From assembly GCA_964445775.1 (NCBI GenBank), contig CAYUMH010000061.1, positions 1 through 25,697 of the forward strand: a stretch of 25,697 nucleotides of DNA. Reading direction: 5' to 3'. The position numbers and the translations under genes were made by a program. A model generated the notes under the pieces. That model did not search any database. It was given only the letters and a program-made list of their open reading frames with translations, and was not told the DNA's origin. Numbering within the stretch: the first letter of the stretch is position 1; each line of letters starts with the position of its first letter. This stretch comes from Terrimonas sp964445775 (GTDB lineage: Bacteria; Bacteroidota; Bacteroidia; Chitinophagales; Chitinophagaceae). Positions 1 through 9,362 of the stretch are shown piece after piece.

Positions 1-1
1 T

Positions 2-442
2 ACTGATGGGTTACAGTTCACCGACATAGGTAAAGTAATGGCTGCCGGTAACAGTACAGACAGGCGTTCTTATACTTTCAATGATGCGGCTCCTGTTTCA
101 GGCAAAGTATATTACCGTATCAGGGTTGTAGACCTGGATGGCAGTTTGTCTTATTCAGCAGTAGTACAATTAAATGGCGCGGGACTGTTAACCCTGAATA
201 TTTTTCCCAACCCGGCTTCGCATAAAGTGAATATAAGCGTGCCGCAGGACTGGCAACAGGATGTATACCAGGTACAGGTGATCAGTGCCGGCGGACAGGT
301 AATGCTGGAAAGAACTCTTTCCGGTTTGCAACAGGAATTAAATGTACAATCCATTCCGGTTGGTATCTATATTATAAAAGTGACCAATAAAAAATCGGGC
401 AAACAATTAACGGCCAGGTGTACGGTCAGTGGTAATAAGTAA
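2..442 (+). CDS. T9SS type A sorting domain-containing protein, 3' part only
   Basis: This is the C-terminal 146 residues of a secreted protein whose start lies left of the window; the frame is open from base 2. The first part (VYYRIRVVDLDGSLSYS) is the fibronectin-like strand pattern commonly found just before a sorting domain. The last ~80 residues form a type A T9SS C-terminal domain: the NIFPNPAS motif, then GGQVMLERTL, then GIYIIKVTNKKSG. In Bacteroidota this domain directs export through the type IX system and is removed at the cell surface. The passenger function cannot be seen. It converges on the small basic gene on the other strand, with a hairpin between them. An internal ATG at 38 is not a credible start because homology-like sequence continues upstream of it. 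Confidence 0.9.
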   Translation, partial: TDGLQFTDIGKVMAAGNSTDRRSYTFNDAAPVSGKVYYRIRVVDLDGSLSYSAVVQLNGAGLLTLNIFPNPASHKVNISVPQDWQQDVYQVQVISAGGQVMLERTLSGLQQELNVQSIPVGIYIIKVTNKKSGKQLTARCTVSGNK

Positions 443-497
443 AATAAAATTGGTGTTTAGTAATACCTGATTAACCCAAAAACGCTTTTCCGGATCA

Positions 498-533
498 AGT
501 AAAAAGTATGCAACCTGTTGTATACTTTTTACT
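498..533. terminator. Bidirectional hairpin terminator between convergent genes
   Basis: A 16-bp stem (498-513 with 518-533) with one G-T type mismatch closes on the loop CCTG. The arms are A-rich on the left and T-rich on the right, so it can terminate both the T9SS gene (stop at 442) and, from the other strand, the small basic gene (stop at 617). Confidence 0.75.
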
Positions 534-616
534 AGGTGTTTTTCATAGGTTAGCAAAGGCCGGGTCTTTCCAGACCTGGCCAATTTTATAAATTGCAGGC
601 AACACCTGTCGCCTGT

Positions 617-877
617 CTATTCTTCGGTTGCCGGTTTGGTAACTGTTTTTTTAGGTGCAACGGTTTTAGTTTTTTTAGCAGGAACGGCTTTTTTGCTTGC
701 AGTAGCCTTCTTTTTCGGTGCGGCTTTAACAGCAGCCCCTTCTGCCAGTATCTTGCCGGCTTTCTTTATCTTTTTACTGAATTTCTTTTCGCCAACGATC
801 TCTTTGATATCGGCAAAAGTAGCGTTCAGTTTTTCTTCAACCTGTTTACGAAGTGTTTTTTTGTTTGTTGCTGTCAT
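617..877 (-). CDS. Small Lys/Ala/Pro-rich basic protein, histone H1-like
   Basis: An 86-residue protein. Residues 1-45 are a charged, probably helical segment (KKTLRKQVEEKLNATF). Residues ~50-82 are a low-complexity tail of Lys, Ala, Pro, Thr and Val with PKKK, SKK, AKKTK and PKKT repeats, like the tails of eukaryotic H1 and bacterial H1-like proteins. It ends in a short acidic ATEE. No named domain is recognised; a nucleoid or nucleic-acid-binding role is inferred from composition only. The start ATG at 877 is supported by a well-formed promoter 26 bases upstream and by conservation of the same start in the truncated copy at 12519-12599, where 18 of the first 19 residues match. The plus-strand ORFs over it are antisense shadows. 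Confidence 0.8.
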   Translation of the reverse strand: MTATNKKTLRKQVEEKLNATFADIKEIVGEKKFSKKIKKAGKILAEGAAVKAAPKKKATASKKAVPAKKTKTVAPKKTVTKPATEE

Positions 878-902
878 ATTGGGATATTTATATGTGGTAA
901 CA

Positions 903-932
903 CAAACTTAACGATAAGATAATACTTCCAAT
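903..932 (-). promoter_or_regulatory. Promoter of the H1-like gene
   Basis: Read on the minus strand: ATTG (929-932), an 18-base spacer, then TAAGTTTG (903-910), an exact match to the Bacteroidota -7 element TAnnTTTG with a 3/4 match to the -33 TTTG. The ATG at 877 follows after 25 bases. The same elements with the same spacing occur in the copy at 12626-12655. Confidence 0.7.
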
Positions 933-950
933 GTTAACTTTTTAGGCCGG

Positions 951-1453
951 GCCCGGGCTGAGTGCCTTAAAAAGTGGCTACCGTTTTTGAGCTATAAAAT
1001 AGGTATAGCGTGTGTTAAGGATTAATATTTGTATCATCTTTAAACAAATGAGAGAAGATATCTTACAAAAGATAACGGCCTTTGCCGATGTAAATCTTAC
1101 CTCCCGGAATGGGTAACCGCAATGAGTAGCAGTGTACCTGCTGCCGGTTAATACGCACCTTTTACTTGTTTCCTATTTTTTTACCCCGCTCAAATCTGCT
1201 GCTACGGTTTAATATTTATACTGCTTAGTAAACAATGTATTCCTGCATCAATATCCTGTACTCATGAGCTGTCTTTGGTTTTTCCCAATGTTTTCAAGGC
1301 TTGTATTGTTCCAATAATAATTTGGCAGGTAACTCTATTAAAAACAAGTGGTTACATATTTTTCATAAAAAAAGCCTTCTTTTTTTACGTACTATTTTAT
1401 CTCTCACTACTCTATAATTAAAGGATTAGGAAATTTTTCCGGGTTTTGGCTGC
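951..1453. other. Intergenic region with a 22-codon ORF
   Basis: About 500 bases without a convincing gene. The only coding-like piece is an ORF at 1048-1116 (+), 22 codons, starting MREDILQKITAFADV and stopping at TAA; I do not recognise it. It may be the decayed 5' end of a gene. The right part is AT-rich and should hold the promoter of the sigma factor gene, but I see no clear TAnnTTTG element there. Confidence 0.4.
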
Positions 1454-2026
1454 ATGACAACATACCTACACGCTGAGGATCAGGAACTATTGAAGCGTCT
1501 TCAACAGGGAGACGAGCAGGCGTTTACAGCAATCTATAAACGTTACTGGATACCTATGTATTTCCTGGCCTTTAAGAGAATACAGCGTGAAGAAGAAACC
1601 CGGGAAATTGTCCAGGATGTATTTTATACTCTCTGGGATAAACGGGGCGATTTAAAAATAGAAAACCTGAGGGGTTACCTGGCTGCAATGGTCAGGTATG
1701 CGGTATACCAGGCCTTACTTAAAGAAAAACGATTAAAGGAGTATTTACTAAAGCAAAAATTAAAAGCAGTAAAAGCGGCTTCAATAGATATAGATAATAA
1801 ACAAATGCTTGACCTGTTGAAAAATTATAGCGAAAAGTTGCCTGAAAAGTACCGGTTTGTTTTCCTGTACCACAAGTTGCTGGATGAACCACTAGAATCA
1901 GTTGCCGATAAAATGGGCGTTTCTCCCAGAACGGCAGAAGGATATGTGACTAAGGTAATGTCCCTCATAAGGGCCTATTACAAAAAAGTAATGTTCCTGG
2001 TGATAACGTTAAGCGTATTCTTTTAA
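1454..2026 (+). CDS. ECF RNA polymerase sigma-70 factor, FecI/RpoE-like
   Basis: A 190-residue alternative sigma factor of the extracytoplasmic-function family. Region 2 spans about residues 22-87, with the core-binding segment EIVQDVFYTLWDKR at 51-64. Region 4 spans about 127-177 (KLPEKYRFVFLYHKL, then the HTH ESVADKMGVSPRTAEGYVTK). A hydrophobic tail (VMFLVITLSVFF) ends the protein, as is common for Bacteroidota ECF factors beside SusC/SusD loci. The ATG at 1454 gives the usual length. The FecR gene begins 10 bases after its stop, so the two are surely co-transcribed and FecR is its predicted anti-sigma partner. It probably drives expression of the SusC locus downstream. Confidence 0.93.
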   Translation: MTTYLHAEDQELLKRLQQGDEQAFTAIYKRYWIPMYFLAFKRIQREEETREIVQDVFYTLWDKRGDLKIENLRGYLAAMVRYAVYQALLKEKRLKEYLLKQKLKAVKAASIDIDNKQMLDLLKNYSEKLPEKYRFVFLYHKLLDEPLESVADKMGVSPRTAEGYVTKVMSLIRAYYKKVMFLVITLSVFF

Positions 2027-2036
2027 AAAAAAATCT

Positions 2037-3209
2037 ATGGCTGATTTAAAAAATGTGGTATTGAGTAAAGAAGAGCTGGCCGTATTGGCAGACAAGTACC
2101 TGAATGATAAAGCTACTGATGCCGAAGTTAAATTATTACATGCCTGGTACGAACAGGTGGCAGATGAAGAATTGATCGTGGTAATTACCAGGACAAAAAC
2201 CTCGCTTCACCAACTGGAAGCAGAGATGTTAAGTGAATTAAAAAGAAGGATCGCTGCCGACAGGAAGAAAAAGACCCTGCGGATATACTGGTGGCAGGCA
2301 GCGGCTGTTTTTATATTACTGCTGGGTGCAGGTATTACTTACAGGTGGTTAAGTGATACATCAAAACAACAAGCAGAGGTGGAAGTAACACCGGTCAATG
2401 ATATTGCACCTGGTAAAAACGGAGCGATATTGACCTTGCCTGGCAATAAAACGATTGTGCTGGACGAAATGGGTAACGGCGCGGTGAATACAGAAAGCCC
2501 GGTGAAGATTGTAAAAGAGGGCGATGCTATCACATATGTTTTCGGCGCATCTGCAATAAACGAACAGGTTGAATACCATACTGTCAGTACCCCGCGTGGT
2601 CGCCAGTTTAAAATAAAACTACCCGATGGAACCGAGGCGATGTTAGATGCGGCCTCGTCCATTTATTTTCCAACAGCATTTACGGGAAAGGAAAGAAGAA
2701 TACAGGTGACGGGCCAGGTTTACCTGAATGTAAAAAGAGATATAGCAAAACCTTTTATTGTGGATAATGGGGTGATGGAAGTAGAAGTGCTGGGAACCGA
2801 ATTCAATATCTGTTCTTATCCGGAGGAACAAAAGAGGGCGGTCACCTTGTTACATGGATCTGTAAAAGTAAGTAACCGGGAAAGTAATAAAACAAATGTA
2901 CTTGTACCCGGTCAGCAGGCCATTATCGATAAGGGTAATGATATGTTTGTTGTAACGGATGTTGACCTGCAGGAAGTAATGGCCTGGAAGGACGGCGCTT
3001 TTAAATTCAACGGTGCCAAACTATCAACGGTAATGAATGCCCTGAGCAGGTGGTACGATGTGGATGTTGTATACATGAACGCAAATACAGACAGGCTGTT
3101 CAGTGGTTACATCAACCGGTCACTGCACCTGAACAAGGTATTGGAAATATTAAGGTTAAGTGAAGTGAATTGCAAGCTGGAGGGCAATACCCTGACCCTG
3201 TTACCTTAA
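2037..3209 (+). CDS. FecR-family anti-sigma factor with DUF4974
   Basis: A 390-residue single-pass inner-membrane regulator. Residues 1-80 are the cytoplasmic sigma-binding part. One transmembrane helix lies at about 84-104, with the aromatic start IYWWQ. The periplasmic FecR domain is at about 181-280 (TVSTPRGRQFKIKLPDGTE, then VLGTEFNI and HGSVKV), and a DUF4974 domain at about 318-388 (FKFNGAKLSTVMNALSRWYD). In known FecIRA systems FecR holds the sigma factor until the periplasmic part contacts the STN domain of the loaded receptor. The adjacent SusC has such an STN domain, so the full signalling chain is present. The gap to SusC is 48 bases. Confidence 0.93.
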   Translation: MADLKNVVLSKEELAVLADKYLNDKATDAEVKLLHAWYEQVADEELIVVITRTKTSLHQLEAEMLSELKRRIAADRKKKTLRIYWWQAAAVFILLLGAGITYRWLSDTSKQQAEVEVTPVNDIAPGKNGAILTLPGNKTIVLDEMGNGAVNTESPVKIVKEGDAITYVFGASAINEQVEYHTVSTPRGRQFKIKLPDGTEAMLDAASSIYFPTAFTGKERRIQVTGQVYLNVKRDIAKPFIVDNGVMEVEVLGTEFNICSYPEEQKRAVTLLHGSVKVSNRESNKTNVLVPGQQAIIDKGNDMFVVTDVDLQEVMAWKDGAFKFNGAKLSTVMNALSRWYDVDVVYMNANTDRLFSGYINRSLHLNKVLEILRLSEVNCKLEGNTLTLLP

Positions 3210-3257
3210 ATGCTGACCAGGACTGATAATATAATCATTTCTAATAAAAACCCCTAA

Positions 3258-6200
3258 ATGCTAATTATGAGAAGTCTAATTCCGCCATTAAAAGAATGCT
3301 TTTTAAAAAGTAGTGTACTGCTGCTGTTATTATTGATACTTGGGCATTCCCTGATGGCAAAACCTGAACAGGGAATTACTTTGGCCGAAAAAGATGCTTC
3401 GATAGAATCATTATTAAAGAAGATCGAGTCGCAAACTGATTACCGCTTCTGGTATGAAAATAAAATACTGAAAACGGCGAAAAGGGTAACGATTAATGTA
3501 AGCAATGCGCCATTAAGAACAGTTTTGGATTTATGCCTCACCGATCAGCCACTGGTATATGATATCGTTGAAAAAACGGTCGTGATCCGGAAAAAAAATA
3601 TCGTGAATACGAGTCCTTCGGCTGGTCAGTTAACCATTGAAGTAATTGACCTGAGGGGTGTTGTTAAAAATGAGAAAGGAGAACCGCTCAGTGGCGTTAA
3701 CATACGTATTAAAGGAACGCTTCAGGGAACGATTACTACAGAGAACGGAACTTTTGTACTGACTAATATTCCAAAGAATACCATATTGGAAATTTCTATT
3801 GCAGGTTATAAAACCCAGCAATATAAAGTAGAGGAAGAAACAAATATTACCATTGTCTTGCAACAGGAGGTACAGACCATGGAAGATGTGGTGGTAACCG
3901 GGTTTCAAAGAATTGATAAAACAAAATTCGGAGGATCAGCCGTAACCTTAAAAGCAGACCAGGTAAGGCTGGATGGTATGACCGATGTAAGCCGGATGCT
4001 GGAAGGCCGGGCCGCCGGCCTTTCTATACAAAACCCTTCCGGTACTTTTGGCGCTGCTCCTAAAGTACGTATCCGTGGTGCTACCTCTTTAAATGGCGCC
4101 AACAAACCCTTATGGGTAATTGATGGCGTAGTACTGGAAGATATTGTGAATATTTCAAACGATCAGCTTACCAGTGGAGATCCAACCACTTTGTTAGGTT
4201 CACCCGTGGCAGGGTTAAATCCTAATGATATTGAAAGCTTTGATATTTTGAAAGATGCTTCTGCTGCTGCACTATATGGTGCAAGGGCTATGAATGGTGT
4301 AATTGTAATTACTACTAAAAAAGGCAGAAGCGGGAAAGCCCAGGTGAGTTACGTGGGTAATTTCAGCTCGCAGCTAAAGCCAAACTATAATGGCTTTAAT
4401 ATTATGAACTCGGCACAGCAGATGTCGGTAATGGCTGAATTGGAAAGAAAAGGTTTCATGAACTCAGACGTACTTTCACAATCTAACAATGCCATGTATG
4501 GTAAATTGTATGAGAACCTGGTAGGGGATGATAATGGTAATTTTCAGCTGGAAAATACCCCCGAGGCCCGTCGCGATTTTCTGATGCGTTATGCAAAAGC
4601 CAATACGGACTGGTTTGACCTGTTATTCCGAAACAGCTTTATGCAGGAACATTCTATCAGTATCCAATATGGAACTGAAAAATCTCAGTCTTATTTTTCT
4701 ACCAGTTTCCTGGGCGATAATGGCTGGACCATTGGCGATAAGGTAAAAAGGTATACACTCAACTTTCGTAACAACTATAAATTTTCTGAAAAAGTTTCCG
4801 CAAGCTTTTCTACACTTGGTTCAGTGCGTGACCAACGTGCGCCGGGAGCATTGGCCAGGAGAAGTAATCCTGTTGAAGGACGCTATGACAGGGACTTTGA
4901 TATTAATCCTTTCAGTTACGCACTTAACACCAGCAGAGCCGTTACTGCCTATGATGAAAAAGGTGGGTTAGAATATTTTAACCGCAACTTTACACCCTTT
5001 AATATTATTGATGAACTGGCAAACAATTATCTCACTATTAAGATGATCGATCTGCGTTTGCAGGGCGATCTGTCTTACAAGTTTGCCAAAAATTTCAAGT
5101 ACGATTTCCTGGGAGCCATTCGTATGGTAAAGACGGGAAGAGAACACCAGATAAGAGAGAATGCCAATATGGCCAATGCCTACCGTTCTGCAAAAAACAG
5201 CACCATCAGGGCGGCTAATAACTACCTGTACCAGGACCCTGATAATCCCGAGGCAGAAAAAGAGATCGTATTGCCTAAAGGTGGTTTCTATAACCGAACG
5301 GAAGATGAGCTGATCTTTTATAATGTGCGGAACAGTATTAATTATAGCAACACTATTAATAACAAGCACAGCATTGATGTATTGGTAGGACAGGAAGTGA
5401 AATTTACCAATCGTAAATCGGCAAACAATACCGGTTATGGTTACCAGTATGACCAGGGTGGCGTACCTTTTATTGATTATCGTATTTTGAAACAGACCAT
5501 TGAAGCTAATTTTCCTTACTATGGTATGGGTGAAAACTTTGATCGTTTTGCCGCCTTTTATGCAACGGCGGGTTACAGTTTTGATAAAAAATATAATATC
5601 AGCCTGTATGGCCGGTATGATGGTTCTAACCGCTTTGGAAAAGCTGCTTTAAATCGCTGGCTGCCTACCTGGAGTATCTCCGGTGCCTGGAATATTGATA
5701 AAGAAAAATTTGCTGAAAATATACAGTGGCTTGATTTTGCCAGGCTGCGTGGCAGTTATGGACTATCGGGTGATATGGGCCCTGCCATCAATGCCGATGT
5801 ATTATTGCGTAATTATATCACCAACCGTCAGTGGACTGCAGACCGTGAATCAGGTATTGAACTGGCTTCCCTGGCAAACCGTGAACTTACATGGGAAAAA
5901 CAATACAGTGGTAATATAGGCCTGGAGTTTGGTCTATTAAAGGGAAAACTTTCTTTTACCATTGACCGTTTCCTGCGTAAGAGTTTTGACCTGATTGACC
6001 TGATCAGTACATCGGGCATCGGTGGGCAATATTGGAAGTTTGCCAACTATGCCAATTTAAAGTCTAACGGATGGGATATAGCTGTGGATGCTAACCTGGT
6101 AAAAACCAACGACTGGACCTGGAATGCAAAACTTACTTTTGGTTATGCCAGAACAAAGATCACCAACCTTTCCAATCTCCCTATATTATTTGACCTGGTA

Positions 6201-6893
6201 CAGGCCGACGGTTATAATGTAGTAGGTTACCCGGTACGGTCCCTGTTCTCTATCCGTTACAGTGGCCTGGATCATAATTCAGGAATTCCCTTATTTGTAA
6301 ACCAGAAAGGTGAAATATCATCAGATGTTTATTACCAGGATAACAATACCGCTTACCTGAAATACGAAGGACCGGTAGATCCTCCCTATAACAGTAGCCT
6401 GGGTACTACGGTATCTTATAAGGACTTTACATTGAATGTACTGGTTACTTCTCAGGCCGGTAATAAGATCAGGCTGGCGCCGGTATTTAATACCAGCTAT
6501 TCTGACTGGAATGCTTTGCCTGTTGATTTTATTGACCGTTGGGTGCAGGGCGGAGAAGAAAATACAACAGCGGTTCCGGCTATACTGGACCGGTTGTACG
6601 CTAATAATTTAAGTGGTATTTATCCTTATAACACCTATAACTTCTCCGATCAGCGTGTAGCCAAAGGTGATTTTATCCGTTTAAAATCTGTTTCACTCAA
6701 TTACCGTCTTCCTGCCCGATGGGTTAGCAGGGCCGGCTTCAGCAATGCCAGTGTAGGTCTTTCGGCTATTAATCCCTGGCTTATCTACTCGGATAAAAAA
6801 CTGAAAGGACAGGATCCTGAGTTTTACAATACCGGTGGTGTAGCCCAGCCTATACAGAAACAAGTTGTTTTATCAGTAAAACTAGGTTTATGA
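3258..6893 (+). CDS. SusC/RagA-family TonB-dependent transporter with STN signalling domain
   Basis: A 1211-residue outer-membrane importer. Order of parts: signal peptide (residues 1-34, core VLLLLLLILG); STN domain about 42-113, which contacts FecR; carboxypeptidase-D-like regulatory fold about 131-202 (GVVKNEKGEPLSGVNIRIKG); TonB box region MEDVVVTGFQ at 208-217; plug about 225-355 with the SusC hallmarks RIRGATSLNG, PLWVIDGV and DASAAALYGARAMNGVIVI; then the beta-barrel, ending in VVLSVKLGL. It forms the channel closed by the SusD lid. The start may instead be Met4 (3267), which also gives a good signal peptide. Its stop overlaps the SusD ORF start (ATGA), which implies coupling. Confidence 0.96.
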   Translation: MLIMRSLIPPLKECFLKSSVLLLLLLILGHSLMAKPEQGITLAEKDASIESLLKKIESQTDYRFWYENKILKTAKRVTINVSNAPLRTVLDLCLTDQPLVYDIVEKTVVIRKKNIVNTSPSAGQLTIEVIDLRGVVKNEKGEPLSGVNIRIKGTLQGTITTENGTFVLTNIPKNTILEISIAGYKTQQYKVEEETNITIVLQQEVQTMEDVVVTGFQRIDKTKFGGSAVTLKADQVRLDGMTDVSRMLEGRAAGLSIQNPSGTFGAAPKVRIRGATSLNGANKPLWVIDGVVLEDIVNISNDQLTSGDPTTLLGSPVAGLNPNDIESFDILKDASAAALYGARAMNGVIVITTKKGRSGKAQVSYVGNFSSQLKPNYNGFNIMNSAQQMSVMAELERKGFMNSDVLSQSNNAMYGKLYENLVGDDNGNFQLENTPEARRDFLMRYAKANTDWFDLLFRNSFMQEHSISIQYGTEKSQSYFSTSFLGDNGWTIGDKVKRYTLNFRNNYKFSEKVSASFSTLGSVRDQRAPGALARRSNPVEGRYDRDFDINPFSYALNTSRAVTAYDEKGGLEYFNRNFTPFNIIDELANNYLTIKMIDLRLQGDLSYKFAKNFKYDFLGAIRMVKTGREHQIRENANMANAYRSAKNSTIRAANNYLYQDPDNPEAEKEIVLPKGGFYNRTEDELIFYNVRNSINYSNTINNKHSIDVLVGQEVKFTNRKSANNTGYGYQYDQGGVPFIDYRILKQTIEANFPYYGMGENFDRFAAFYATAGYSFDKKYNISLYGRYDGSNRFGKAALNRWLPTWSISGAWNIDKEKFAENIQWLDFARLRGSYGLSGDMGPAINADVLLRNYITNRQWTADRESGIELASLANRELTWEKQYSGNIGLEFGLLKGKLSFTIDRFLRKSFDLIDLISTSGIGGQYWKFANYANLKSNGWDIAVDANLVKTNDWTWNAKLTFGYARTKITNLSNLPILFDLVQADGYNVVGYPVRSLFSIRYSGLDHNSGIPLFVNQKGEISSDVYYQDNNTAYLKYEGPVDPPYNSSLGTTVSYKDFTLNVLVTSQAGNKIRLAPVFNTSYSDWNALPVDFIDRWVQGGEENTTAVPAILDRLYANNLSGIYPYNTYNFSDQRVAKGDFIRLKSVSLNYRLPARWVSRAGFSNASVGLSAINPWLIYSDKKLKGQDPEFYNTGGVAQPIQKQVVLSVKLGL

Positions 6894-8398
6894 TGAATTA
6901 CCACAAACAGACGATCATGAAAAAATATACCGTTGTCTTACTGGCAACCATTATTACTGCCACCAGTGCTTGTAATAAGTTCCTGGAAAAAGAACCTGAC
7001 AGTAACCGTGCGTCGATTCAAACACCGGAGCAAATGTCTCAGTTGCTGATCTCCGCTTATCCCAAAGCCAGTTATATGACTTTTTGCGAAGCGATGTCGG
7101 ACAATGCAGATGATAAATCAGTGGGTACAGATGATGTAACCAATAGTAGTTGTTACCGGTTTGAAGAAACCAATGCGCAACCATCTAATCTGGAGTCTCC
7201 CCAGATGTACTGGGCAGAAGCATATAAAGCCATTGCGGTTACCAATCATGCATTGGACATTATCAGAAAATCGGCCACCCCGGAAATATTTAATGCACAG
7301 AAAGGGGAAGCCTTGGTAGCCAGGGCCTATGCACATTTTATGCTGGTTTCTTTCTTCTCTACTTTTTATAATCCTGCTACGGCTGCAAGTGATATGGGCA
7401 TTCCCTATGTAGATCAACCTGAGGATATAGTAAATAAAAGCTACGAAAGAAAAACAGTGGCGTATGTATTTGAAAGGATTGAAAAAGACCTTACGGAAGG
7501 CTTGCCTTTATTACAGGATAACGCTTATGATATACCGAAATATCATTTTACCAAAGCGGCGGCTCATGCTTTTGCCTCCCGTTTTTACCTGGTGAAAAAA
7601 GACTATCCGAAAGTGCTGGAGCATGCGAATGCCGTTTTTCCCGCAAACAATTTTGCCGACCAGCTGCGTCCATGGAATGGGGCACAATGGAATGCGATGG
7701 GAGCGGCGGACCTTTGGCTGGAGTATACTAAAAGTTCGCTCCCGGCTAATATACTACTGGCAGAGGCCGGTTCATTATATGGTCGTTATATGTGGAACTA
7801 CCGTTATGCTTACACCATTCCTATTCTGAACCAGTGTTTTGCAGTTAAAAGTATCTGTAATGTAGGAACCTGGCAATTTGAACGGAAGATATATGGTTCA
7901 GAGCCTAACTATTATATTCCTAAGCTGGGGGAGTACTTCAAGCGTGCTTCCATTAATGCTGATTTTGGTGATCCCTATGTGATGGTGCCTTTATTTGATG
8001 CGGAGGAAGTATTGTTTAACCGGGCAGAGGCGAAGGCTTACCTGGGTGATGCACCGGGGGCAATTGCAGATATGAATACTTATGTAAGTAAACGTGCCCA
8101 GAATTATAATGCCACCAACCATGCTGTAACAGAAGCCAGGTTAAAGACCTATGCCGGAACGCAGAACATTGATACGGCAGCGGCAAAAGGAATATTGGGC
8201 CTGCGGCGCATGGAATTTGCCTTCCAGGGATTGCGCTGGTTCGATATTCAGCGATATGGACTCACCGTAACCCATACTGTGCGTACCACTGCCGGTGCGG
8301 TTGATAAGGTGGTGGAAGTGAAAGCCGGTGATCCGCGTCGTGTATTACAGATCCCGGCTTCGGCAACATTATCCGGCATTCCTTTAAATCCCCGTTAA
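6890..8398 (+). CDS. SusD/RagB-family nutrient-binding lipoprotein
   Basis: The surface lipoprotein that caps SusC. The ORF opens at 6890, overlapping the SusC stop by four bases, but the internal ATG at 6917 (MKKYTVVLLATIITATSAC) gives a more typical lipoprotein signal; the lipidated Cys is residue 28 from 6890 or 19 from 6917. After Cys comes NKFLEKEPD, acidic as in many exported Bacteroidota lipoproteins. SusD hallmarks are the N-terminal segment EALVARAYAHFMLVSFF, TPR-like helices, and the C-terminal GLRRMEFAFQGLRWFDIQRY. Length (493-502) is within the family range. The bound ligand cannot be read from the sequence; the next two genes suggest a non-glycan, possibly peptide, substrate. Confidence 0.95.
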   Translation: MMNYHKQTIMKKYTVVLLATIITATSACNKFLEKEPDSNRASIQTPEQMSQLLISAYPKASYMTFCEAMSDNADDKSVGTDDVTNSSCYRFEETNAQPSNLESPQMYWAEAYKAIAVTNHALDIIRKSATPEIFNAQKGEALVARAYAHFMLVSFFSTFYNPATAASDMGIPYVDQPEDIVNKSYERKTVAYVFERIEKDLTEGLPLLQDNAYDIPKYHFTKAAAHAFASRFYLVKKDYPKVLEHANAVFPANNFADQLRPWNGAQWNAMGAADLWLEYTKSSLPANILLAEAGSLYGRYMWNYRYAYTIPILNQCFAVKSICNVGTWQFERKIYGSEPNYYIPKLGEYFKRASINADFGDPYVMVPLFDAEEVLFNRAEAKAYLGDAPGAIADMNTYVSKRAQNYNATNHAVTEARLKTYAGTQNIDTAAAKGILGLRRMEFAFQGLRWFDIQRYGLTVTHTVRTTAGAVDKVVEVKAGDPRRVLQIPASATLSGIPLNPR

Positions 8399-8416
8399 CC
8401 TAAAAAAACAAGTACA

Positions 8417-9337
8417 ATGAAACAAATGATGAAATACTTTTTCCTGTTTGTATTGGCAGGAACGTTTGTATCCTGTGACCGGGATAAGGATAACCTGGAC
8501 GCTGCGGATGATATCCTGGGCCTGGGTGGCGATACCTGGGCAAAATCTGACCTTGATAAATGGTTATATGATAGCCTGGTTAAACCGTATAATATCCAGG
8601 TGAAATATAAATGGGACCAGTTTGAGTTTGACCTGAACCGGACACTGGTTCCTCCTGATGAAGCTAAAGTCATCCCGATCTGGTCTGTATTACGCCAGGC
8701 CTGGATACAGCCTTATATAGACGAAGTAGGGGCCACTTTCTTTAATAAGTATGCGCCCAAAACTTTTGTACTGTCAGGCAGTAATGCCTATAATTCCAAT
8801 GGCTCTATTACACTGGGTACTGCCGAAGGTGGCAGGAAGATCGCTTTGTATTCCTGCAACTCATTCCGGGTAAAAGGAATGACCGGTTATAATGCATCAA
8901 GGGATTCATCTTTTATTAAGCAGTTCTTTTTACAGACCATTCATCATGAATTCGGGCATATCCTGCATCAGAACATCATGTACCCGCAAAGTTTTAAACA
9001 GGTAAATCCTGGTTTATTCAATGGGGGTAACTGGATCAATATTAATGATGCTACAGCCCGGAGGGATGGTTTTGTTACTTCTTACGGCTCCTCCAATTAT
9101 GATGACGACTTTGTGGAAATGATCGCTATTATGCTGATTGAAGGGAAGGCCGGTTTTGATGCCCTGATCAGCAAAATACCTGCTGGCACCAGTGTAAACG
9201 GCACTACCCAGGCGCAGGCACAGGCCTACCTCCGTCAGAAAGAGGCAATAGTGGTAAGCTATTTCCGCCAGGCCTGGAATATTGATTTCTACAGCCTGCA
9301 ACGACGTTGCCGCACGGCACTGGAGCGCTTTATTTAA
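8417..9337 (+). CDS. Substrate import-associated zinc metallohydrolase lipoprotein
   Basis: A 306-residue lipoprotein with signal MKQMMKYFFLFVLAGTFVSC (lipidation at Cys20) followed by an acidic linker. Residues 177-181 are HEFGH within TIHHEFGHILHQ, the HExxH zinc site; E234 in DDDFVEMIA is a likely third ligand as in gluzincin-type enzymes. The pattern matches the putative zinc-binding metallopeptidase lipoproteins that accompany SusC/SusD pairs. It starts 18 bases after the SusD stop and is followed 25 bases later by the DUF4302 gene. It probably acts at the cell surface on a peptide bond or another hydrolysable bond of the imported material; the substrate is inferred, not seen. The region 1-90 shows no known domain. 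Confidence 0.88.
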   Translation: MKQMMKYFFLFVLAGTFVSCDRDKDNLDAADDILGLGGDTWAKSDLDKWLYDSLVKPYNIQVKYKWDQFEFDLNRTLVPPDEAKVIPIWSVLRQAWIQPYIDEVGATFFNKYAPKTFVLSGSNAYNSNGSITLGTAEGGRKIALYSCNSFRVKGMTGYNASRDSSFIKQFFLQTIHHEFGHILHQNIMYPQSFKQVNPGLFNGGNWININDATARRDGFVTSYGSSNYDDDFVEMIAIMLIEGKAGFDALISKIPAGTSVNGTTQAQAQAYLRQKEAIVVSYFRQAWNIDFYSLQRRCRTALERFI

Positions 9338-9362
9338 CCTTAACTGCTTAAACTTTTTATTG

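Noticed and set aside
593..922. Plus-strand ORFs rich in Phe and Cys over the H1-like gene
   Set aside because: They are the antisense of Lys-rich codons (AAA/AAG read as Phe/Leu). The minus-strand frame has a promoter, a good start and a conserved copy.
9282..9362. Upstream start for the DUF4302 protein
   Set aside because: It would overlap the metallohydrolase gene and place 27 residues before a clear lipoprotein signal peptide that begins at 9363.
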